Shown here: in pieces, positions 13,889-18,695 of the stretch | How positions within the stretch are numbered: position 1 is the stretch's first letter | Layout: every line of letters starts with the position of its first letter | Origin: Clostridiales bacterium | GTDB taxonomy: Bacteria; Bacillota; Clostridia; Oscillospirales; Oscillospiraceae | NCBI GenBank assembly: GCA_021200895.1 | Contig: JAJQFX010000184.1 | Location: forward strand, 1-18,695 | DNA: 18,695 bases | Direction: 5' to 3' | Notes under the pieces: generated by a model | What the model saw: the letters and a program-made list of their open reading frames with translations, nothing else | The model's database searches: none | What the model was told of the DNA's origin: nothing | Program-made: the position numbers and the translations under genes

Positions 13889-14578
13889 ATGCGCCGACGG
13901 AAGAATAAAGGCAAGGCGGGAAACGCCCGCAGAAGGTGGAGGCTCCTCCTGCTGTGCGGGCTGCTCCTGGGCCTGTGCGGAGCGGTGGCGTTCGTGACGG
14001 ATGCACAGCTGCGCCCTGCTATGATTGCGGTGGTATCCTCGGAACTACAGAATACCATCACGGTCAAGACGGCGGAGGCGTGGGAGACGCTGGAAGAGGA
14101 ATCCGGCGTTACGCTCTCCGATGCGTTGCAGCTCCACTATGCGTCGGACGGCAGCATTGCCGCCGTTTCCATGGACGCCGACACGCTGAATCGGCTGGGG
14201 TCGGCGCTGTCCACCCGGCTGACGGAGGTTTTGAGCGGCATGGAGCGGGAAACGGTGGAGGTTCCCCTGGGGACTGCCCTGGAATTTCCCCTCTTTTCCG
14301 GCCTTGGCCCAGATGTGCAGGCGGAGATTTTGAACGTGGGCCATGTGACGGCGGAGTTCGACAGCGCCTTTCAGGACGCAGGCATCAACCAGACGATTTA
14401 CAGCGTGAACCTGCTGCTGACGGCGGAGGTGATCCTGCTGCTGCCAGGGGGCACCTACACACTGGAGGTGGAGACCGTTTTGCCGGTGGCGGAAACCGTT
14501 CTGCTGGGGGATGTGCCGCAGGAATACGTCTCCATTTCTGACGCCCACAGCGCGTCAGACAGCCTTGCGGAGGAATGA
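13889..14578 (+). CDS. yunB: Sporulation protein YunB
   Basis: A 229-residue YunB protein, a little shorter than the Bacillus one. In Bacillus yunB is expressed in the mother cell under SigE and is needed for efficient sporulation; its biochemical role is unknown. A very basic N terminus (M-R-R-R-K-N-K) precedes one membrane segment at about 18-37. The conserved C-terminal part is clear: V-P-L-G-T at 125-129, G-L-G-P-D-V at 138-143, D-A-G-I-N-Q-T at 163-169, and V-A-E-T-V-L-L-G-D-V-P near the end. An SD-like GAGGTGG lies 4 nt before the ATG. I do not see a convincing SigE promoter in the 41-nt gap after the PLP lyase. ligA starts 12 nt after its stop. Confidence 0.88.
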   Translation: MRRRKNKGKAGNARRRWRLLLLCGLLLGLCGAVAFVTDAQLRPAMIAVVSSELQNTITVKTAEAWETLEEESGVTLSDALQLHYASDGSIAAVSMDADTLNRLGSALSTRLTEVLSGMERETVEVPLGTALEFPLFSGLGPDVQAEILNVGHVTAEFDSAFQDAGINQTIYSVNLLLTAEVILLLPGGTYTLEVETVLPVAETVLLGDVPQEYVSISDAHSASDSLAEE

Positions 14579-14590
14579 GTGAGGGAAGCT

Positions 14591-16621
14591 ATGGAAGTCA
14601 AAGAACAAATCATGCAGCTGCGGGATACGCTGAATGAGTGGAATTACCAGTATTATGTGCTGGACGCCCCCACGGTGCCGGATTACGAGTATGACCGGAA
14701 GCTGCGGGAGCTGGAAGCGCTGGAAGCCGCCCATCCGGAGTACGAGTCCCCGGATTCCCCTACGAAGCGGGTAGGAGGCGCAGTGCTGGAGCGGTTCCAG
14801 AGCGTCCGCCATGAGGTGCCGCTGCAATCCCTCCAGGACGTGTTCGAGGCCCAGGAGCTGACGGCCTTTGAGCAGCGGATGCAGGAGGCCATGACGGCGC
14901 CGGATTATGTGGTGGAGCCGAAGGTGGACGGCCTCTCCGTGGCCCTGGAGTATGAGGACGGCATCCTGATTCGGGGCGCTACCCGTGGCGACGGCGCAGT
15001 AGGGGAGGACGTGACCGAAAACCTGAAAACCGTCCGCTCCATCCCCCTGAAGCTGGAGAACGCCCCCCACCGGCTCATCGTGCGGGGGGAGTGCTATATG
15101 TCCCGCAAGACCTTTGCCCAGCTGAACGACCAGCGGGAACTGAACGGAGAACCCCTCTTTGCCAACCCTCGGAACGCGGCGGCAGGTTCCCTCCGCCAGC
15201 TGGACCCCAAAATTGCGGCACAGCGGCGGCTGGACTGCATCATCTTCAATATCCAGCTCTCTGACGGGGAGCCCTTTGAGACGGACTCCGCTGCCCTGGA
15301 CTGGCTGGAGACGCTGAAATTCCGGGTCATCCCCCATCCCGTCCTCACCGACCCGAACGAGGTGCAGGCAACCATCGACGCCATGGGGGAGAACCGGGAG
15401 CAATACCCCTATGAAATCGACGGCGCAGTTGTAAAGCTGAACCGCCTGACAGAGCGGGAAACGTTAGGCTCTACCGCAAAATTCCCCCGTTGGGCGGTGG
15501 CCTGGAAGTATCCCCCGGAGCAAAAGCCCACCAGAGTGGTGGACATTGTGGTGCAGGTGGGCCGCACCGGGGTGCTGACCCCCAAAGCGGTGGTGGAGCC
15601 AGTGCGCCTGGCCGGGACGACGGTAACAAACGCCACCCTGCACAATCAGGATTTTATTACGGAAAAGGACATCCGCATCGGAGACACCGTCATTGTCCAG
15701 AAGGCGGGGGAAATCATTCCCCAGGTGGTGGCGGTGGACAAGGACAAGCGCCCGGCGGACAGCGTCCCCTATCATATGCCAGAGCGGTGCCCCGTCTGCG
15801 GCGCGCCGGTGGTGCGGGACGAGGACGGGGTGGCCCTCCGCTGCACCGGCATTGAGTGCCCCGCCCAGCTGCTCCGCACCCTGGTGCACTTCGCCAGCCG
15901 GGACGCCATGGACATTGAGCATCTCGGCCCCGCCGTGGTGCAGTCCCTCATCGACGCGGGGCTGGTGTCCACCCCCGGCGACCTGTACGCCCTGAAGGCG
16001 GAGGACGTGGCCGGGCTGGAACGCATGGGGCAGAAGTCGGCGGAAAACCTGATTGCCGCCATCGAGCAGTCCAAGCACCAGGATGTCAGCAAGCTGATTT
16101 GCGCCTTCGGCATCCGTCAGGTGGGGGCCAAGGCGGCTCAGACGCTGGCCAGAACGTTCCAGAGCCTGGACGCCCTGATGCAGGCGTCGGAGGAGGAGCT
16201 GACGGCGGTGCCGGACATCGGGGCCATCACTGCCCGGTTCCTGGTGGACTGGTTCGCTGACCCCCAATCCCAGCATTTGATTGAGACGCTGCGCAAGGCG
16301 GGGGTGAACTTTGCCAGCACCGAGGCTCCGGTGGGCACCCGGCTTGCGGGCATGACCTTCGTGCTGACGGGGACACTGGAGCATATGACCCGCAACGAGG
16401 CGAAAGCCTTGGTGGAGCAGAACGGCGGCAAGGTGTCCGGCTCCGTCTCCAAAAAGACCAGTTATGTGGTGGCCGGGGAGGCTGCGGGCAGCAAGCTGAC
16501 CAAGGCGCAGGCTCTGGGGGTTACTATCCTGACGGAGCAGGAGTTTTTGGATATGCTGGGCGAAGGCACTGTCGTTGCGCCAGCAAAGGAAATGCCGCAA
16601 GCGAAAGATGAAATAAAATGA
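14591..16621 (+). CDS. ligA: NAD-dependent DNA ligase LigA
   Basis: A 676-residue NAD+-dependent DNA ligase that seals nicks in replication and repair. Domains in order: Ia domain (Y-Q-Y-Y-V-L-D at the NMN site), adenylation domain with the AMP-accepting K111 in K-V-D-G (111-114), OB fold, a four-cysteine zinc finger (C400, C403, C418, C423), helix-hairpin-helix repeats at about 425-570, and a C-terminal BRCT domain. I choose ATG 14591 because the N terminus then aligns without excess to E. coli LigA and GAGGG lies upstream. A GTG at 14579, directly after the yunB stop with GGAGG before it, would add 4 residues and is a fair alternative. Either way it is tightly linked to yunB, an odd pairing for an essential gene. 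Confidence 0.95.
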   Translation: MEVKEQIMQLRDTLNEWNYQYYVLDAPTVPDYEYDRKLRELEALEAAHPEYESPDSPTKRVGGAVLERFQSVRHEVPLQSLQDVFEAQELTAFEQRMQEAMTAPDYVVEPKVDGLSVALEYEDGILIRGATRGDGAVGEDVTENLKTVRSIPLKLENAPHRLIVRGECYMSRKTFAQLNDQRELNGEPLFANPRNAAAGSLRQLDPKIAAQRRLDCIIFNIQLSDGEPFETDSAALDWLETLKFRVIPHPVLTDPNEVQATIDAMGENREQYPYEIDGAVVKLNRLTERETLGSTAKFPRWAVAWKYPPEQKPTRVVDIVVQVGRTGVLTPKAVVEPVRLAGTTVTNATLHNQDFITEKDIRIGDTVIVQKAGEIIPQVVAVDKDKRPADSVPYHMPERCPVCGAPVVRDEDGVALRCTGIECPAQLLRTLVHFASRDAMDIEHLGPAVVQSLIDAGLVSTPGDLYALKAEDVAGLERMGQKSAENLIAAIEQSKHQDVSKLICAFGIRQVGAKAAQTLARTFQSLDALMQASEEELTAVPDIGAITARFLVDWFADPQSQHLIETLRKAGVNFASTEAPVGTRLAGMTFVLTGTLEHMTRNEAKALVEQNGGKVSGSVSKKTSYVVAGEAAGSKLTKAQALGVTILTEQEFLDMLGEGTVVAPAKEMPQAKDEIK

Positions 16622-16654
16622 CGTGGGGTGCTCCATAAATTGCCTGTCCGGTTA

Positions 16655-16694
16655 CTTGCAAGATATGAAAAACGCCCTTGCATATTCGTGCAAG
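16655..16694 (+). promoter_or_regulatory. CTTGCA/TGCAAG repeat cluster over the aminotransferase promoter
   Basis: The palindrome CTTGCAAG (16655-16662) is followed by CTTGCA (16677-16682) and its inverse TGCAAG (16689-16694). The last two form an inverted repeat with a 6-nt centre that covers the -35 box. Several copies of one half-site around a promoter suggest an operator for a dimeric regulator. The regulator is not identifiable here. Confidence 0.45.
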
Positions 16695-16706
16695 CTGTCG
16701 TATAAT
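16678..16706 (+). promoter_or_regulatory. SigA-type promoter of the aminotransferase gene
   Basis: TTGCAT (16678-16683) and TATAAT (16701-16706) with a 17-bp spacer. Transcription would start near 16713, giving a leader of about 50 nt. The -35 is embedded in the CTTGCA-N6-TGCAAG repeat. Confidence 0.82.
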
Positions 16707-16764
16707 AACAGACAGGTGACTTTGGGAGGCAGACCCTTCCGGAGCGGAATCAAGGTGAAGCAGA

Positions 16765-17940
16765 GTGGATATTCGTTTTGCCCAGCGCATGGATGCGTTT
16801 CAGCCGGGCATTTTCAACGTCCTGGACGAAAAACGGAAAGAGCTGGAAGCGGCGGGGCGGCAGGTCTACAACCTGTCCGTGGGAACGCCGGACTTCCCGC
16901 CGGATGACCATGTGATGGCTGCGCTGGTGGGCAAGGCCTGTCACCCCAAAGAATACCAATACTCCCTGGGCGACCTGCCGGAGCTGCACACTGCCGTCCA
17001 AAACTGGTATCTGCGCCGTTACGGTGTCACGCTGGCGGCGGATGAGATCATGTCGGTCAACGGCAGCCAAGAGGGCCTGGCCCATATCGCCTGGGCGCTG
17101 TGCGACCCCGGGGACGTGGTGCTGTGCCCCAACCCCGGCTACCCCATCTTCGCTGTGGGGCCGGAGCTGTGTGGCGCGGAGATCGCCTACTACGACCTGC
17201 TGCCGGAGCGGCACTATCTGCCCGATTTGGACGCCATTGACCCGGAACTGGCCCGGCGGGCGAAGATGATGGTAGTCTCCTACCCGCTGAACCCGGTCTG
17301 TGTGACGGCCCCTCAGTCCTTCTATGAGGAACTGGTGGCCTTCGCGAAGCGATATAACATTATCATTGTTCACGACAACGCTTATTCGGACATCCTGTTC
17401 GACGGCAGGGAAGGGCGCTCCTTTCTGTCAGTGCCCGGCGCGAAGGACGTGGGGATTGAACTGAACAGCCTGTCGAAAACCTACTGCCTGACGGGATGCC
17501 GCATCTCCTTTGTGGTGGGGAACCGGGACATTGTGAAGAAGTTTTCCACCCTGCGGAGCCAAATCGACTACGGCATCTTCTACCCCATCCAGTATGCGGC
17601 TATTGCGGCGCTGGATGGCCCCCAGGACGGCGTGGCTCGGCGGAGAGCCGATTATCAGGCCCGGCGGGACGCCCTCTGCGGCGGCCTCCGGTCCATTGGC
17701 TGGGACGTGCCAGACAGCGAGGGCACCATGTTCGCCTGGGCGCCCATTCCGAAAGGCTTTGACAGCTCGGTGGACTTCTGCTTCCGGCTGCTGGACAAAA
17801 CCGGCGTGCTCTGCACCCCCGGCAGCGCCTTCGGCAGCCTGGGGGAGGGCTGTGTGCGGTTTGCGCTGGTGCTGCCGCCGGAGCGTATTCAGGAGGCGGT
17901 AGCCGCCATCCGGGACAGCGGAATCTTGCAGCCGTCCTGA
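16765..17940 (+). CDS. Class I/II PLP-dependent aminotransferase
   Basis: A 391-residue fold-type I aminotransferase. It would move an amino group between an amino acid and a 2-oxo acid, with PLP bound to K238 in S-L-S-K-T-Y. Other cofactor residues are visible: N176 in Y-P-L-N-P, D204 and Y207 in V-H-D-N-A-Y-S, R246 in T-G-C-R-I, and the substrate-carboxylate Arg in C-V-R-F-A near the C terminus. The usual N-P-T-G motif reads N-P-V-C. Family resemblance is to the LL-diaminopimelate/alanine/aromatic group, but the substrate cannot be assigned. It starts at GTG 16765, with AAGGTGA 6 nt upstream. It has its own promoter, and a terminator-like hairpin may lie after its stop. Confidence 0.9.
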   Translation: MDIRFAQRMDAFQPGIFNVLDEKRKELEAAGRQVYNLSVGTPDFPPDDHVMAALVGKACHPKEYQYSLGDLPELHTAVQNWYLRRYGVTLAADEIMSVNGSQEGLAHIAWALCDPGDVVLCPNPGYPIFAVGPELCGAEIAYYDLLPERHYLPDLDAIDPELARRAKMMVVSYPLNPVCVTAPQSFYEELVAFAKRYNIIIVHDNAYSDILFDGREGRSFLSVPGAKDVGIELNSLSKTYCLTGCRISFVVGNRDIVKKFSTLRSQIDYGIFYPIQYAAIAALDGPQDGVARRRADYQARRDALCGGLRSIGWDVPDSEGTMFAWAPIPKGFDSSVDFCFRLLDKTGVLCTPGSAFGSLGEGCVRFALVLPPERIQEAVAAIRDSGILQPS

Positions 17941-17948
17941 CAAGTCGT

Positions 17949-17984
17949 AAAAAGGCACACGGTGTGGAGGCTGTCTGCTTTTTT
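17949..17984 (+). terminator. Possible terminator after the aminotransferase gene
   Basis: AAAAAGGCA (17949-17957) can pair with TGCTTTTTT (17976-17984) over 9 bp with one G-T wobble, and a T run ends the stem. The loop is 18 nt and the outer stem is A-T rich, so it is weaker than the other terminators. It is followed by a separate small hairpin, TGCTGC-GTTT-GCAGCA, at 17984-17999, ahead of the next gene. Confidence 0.45.
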
Positions 17985-18032
17985 GCTGCGTTTGCAGCAG
18001 TATAAACCGTAGAAAAGGAGCGAAAAGAGCGT

Positions 18033-18695
18033 ATGTATCGAATCGTCCGAAAAGAAATTTTGAATCCGACCATCGCACTTCTGGAGGTGGAAGCGCCTTT
18101 TGTGGCAAGAAAGGCGCAGCCGGGTCAGTTCATCATTCTCCGCATTGATGAAAAGGGAGAGCGGCTCCCGCTGACCATCGGCGGCTTTGACCGGGAGAAG
18201 GGCACCATCACCATCATCTTCCAGCTGGTAGGTCTGACTACCAAGGCGCTGGCAAAGATGGAGGAAGGGGAGTACCTGCTGGACTTCGTCGGCCCTCTGG
18301 GGCAGCCCACCGAGATGGAGGGCGTCAAGAGCGCCTGCGTCATCGGCGGCGGCCTGGGCACCGCCATCGCCTACCCCGTGGCAAAGGGCTTCCATGATGC
18401 CGGTGTGGAGACCGATGTGATTGTGGGCTTCCGGAACAAAGACTTGGTGATTCTGGAGGAGGACTTCAGGAATGCCTGTGACAACTTCTACCTCATGACG
18501 GACGACGGCTCCTATGGGGAGAAGGGCTTCACCACCACCAAGGAGCAGCAGCTGCTGGAGGCGGGGAAGAAGTACGACGTTATCATCGCCATCGGCCCGG
18601 TGCCCATGATGAAGTTCGTAGTAAAGACGGCGGAGCCCTTTGGGGTGCCCTGCCGGGTCTCCCTGAACCCCATTATGATCGACGGCACCGGTATG
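18033..18695 (+). CDS. NfnA/sulfide dehydrogenase-type FAD/NAD-binding subunit, 3' end beyond window
   Basis: The first 221 codons of a ferredoxin-NADP reductase-like flavoprotein in the group of NfnA (NADH-dependent ferredoxin:NADP oxidoreductase small subunit) and sulfide dehydrogenase beta subunits. The FAD site shows R-L-P-L-T-I at 44-49. The NAD(P) domain begins I-G-G-G-L-G-T-A at 104-111, with I-G-P-V-P-M-M-K-F further on. The window stops at D-G-T-G-M, immediately before the position where this family carries the cysteines of a 2Fe-2S cluster, so those cannot be checked. AAAAGGAG at 18013-18020 is the likely SD, somewhat far from the ATG at 18033. The partner large subunit (GltA-like) would be expected downstream. 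It would link NADH, NADPH and ferredoxin pools in an anaerobe. Confidence 0.9.
   Translation, partial: MYRIVRKEILNPTIALLEVEAPFVARKAQPGQFIILRIDEKGERLPLTIGGFDREKGTITIIFQLVGLTTKALAKMEEGEYLLDFVGPLGQPTEMEGVKSACVIGGGLGTAIAYPVAKGFHDAGVETDVIVGFRNKDLVILEEDFRNACDNFYLMTDDGSYGEKGFTTTKEQQLLEAGKKYDVIIAIGPVPMMKFVVKTAEPFGVPCRVSLNPIMIDGTGM

Overview
The window is a GC-rich, gene-dense piece of a bacterial chromosome from what looks like a spore-forming Bacillota of the class Clostridia, most likely an Oscillospirales-type gut anaerobe. The evidence is a YunB sporulation protein, the Bacillota-type trmK-nif3 pair, a free-standing DUF1858 redox-disulfide protein, a class A RNase P RNA, an NfnA/sulfide-dehydrogenase-type flavoprotein and SigA-type promoters. 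Class and order are inferred; no rRNA or other marker here fixes the species. I see no insertion sequence, prophage, CRISPR array or clear island.

Layout. 1-380: a tRNA-Phe gene running off the left edge on the minus strand with its own promoter, then a promoter overlapped by an inverted repeat. 381-1889: an LCP cell-wall ligase with an unusual extra extracellular region. 2027-4844: trkA-trkH potassium uptake. 4904-5107: a small DUF1858 protein, followed by a terminator-like hairpin. 5151-6664: trmK-nif3, overlapping by 4 nt. 6764-7504: yebC. 7608-7962: rnpB on the minus strand, convergent with yebC, with a 16-bp perfect hairpin between them. 8135-9520: murD, with a promoter back to back with that of rnpB. 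9535-12595: three tandem M42-type aminopeptidase genes, overlapping or nearly so. 12585-13847: a PLP-dependent methionine gamma-lyase-family protein, also overlapping. 13889-16621: yunB then ligA. 16765-17940: a class I/II aminotransferase. 18033 to the edge: the start of an NfnA-like flavoprotein.

How the genes fit together. Most are housekeeping: wall synthesis and decoration (murD, LCP), tRNA maturation (tRNA-Phe, trmK, rnpB), replication/repair (ligA), K+ uptake (trkAH) and translation (yebC). The peptidase genes, the PLP lyase and the later aminotransferase suggest peptide and amino-acid catabolism. Eight SigA-like promoters can be read directly, and every one has a 17-bp spacer.

The most unusual part is 9535-12595. 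The first and third M42 paralogs keep all the metal-binding positions. The middle one has lost nearly all of them while keeping full family length, and its reading frame is cut by a single in-frame TAA at 11382, after which recognisable M42 sequence continues for 69 codons. It looks like a former catalytically dead partner subunit that has recently been broken, or whose stop is a base error.
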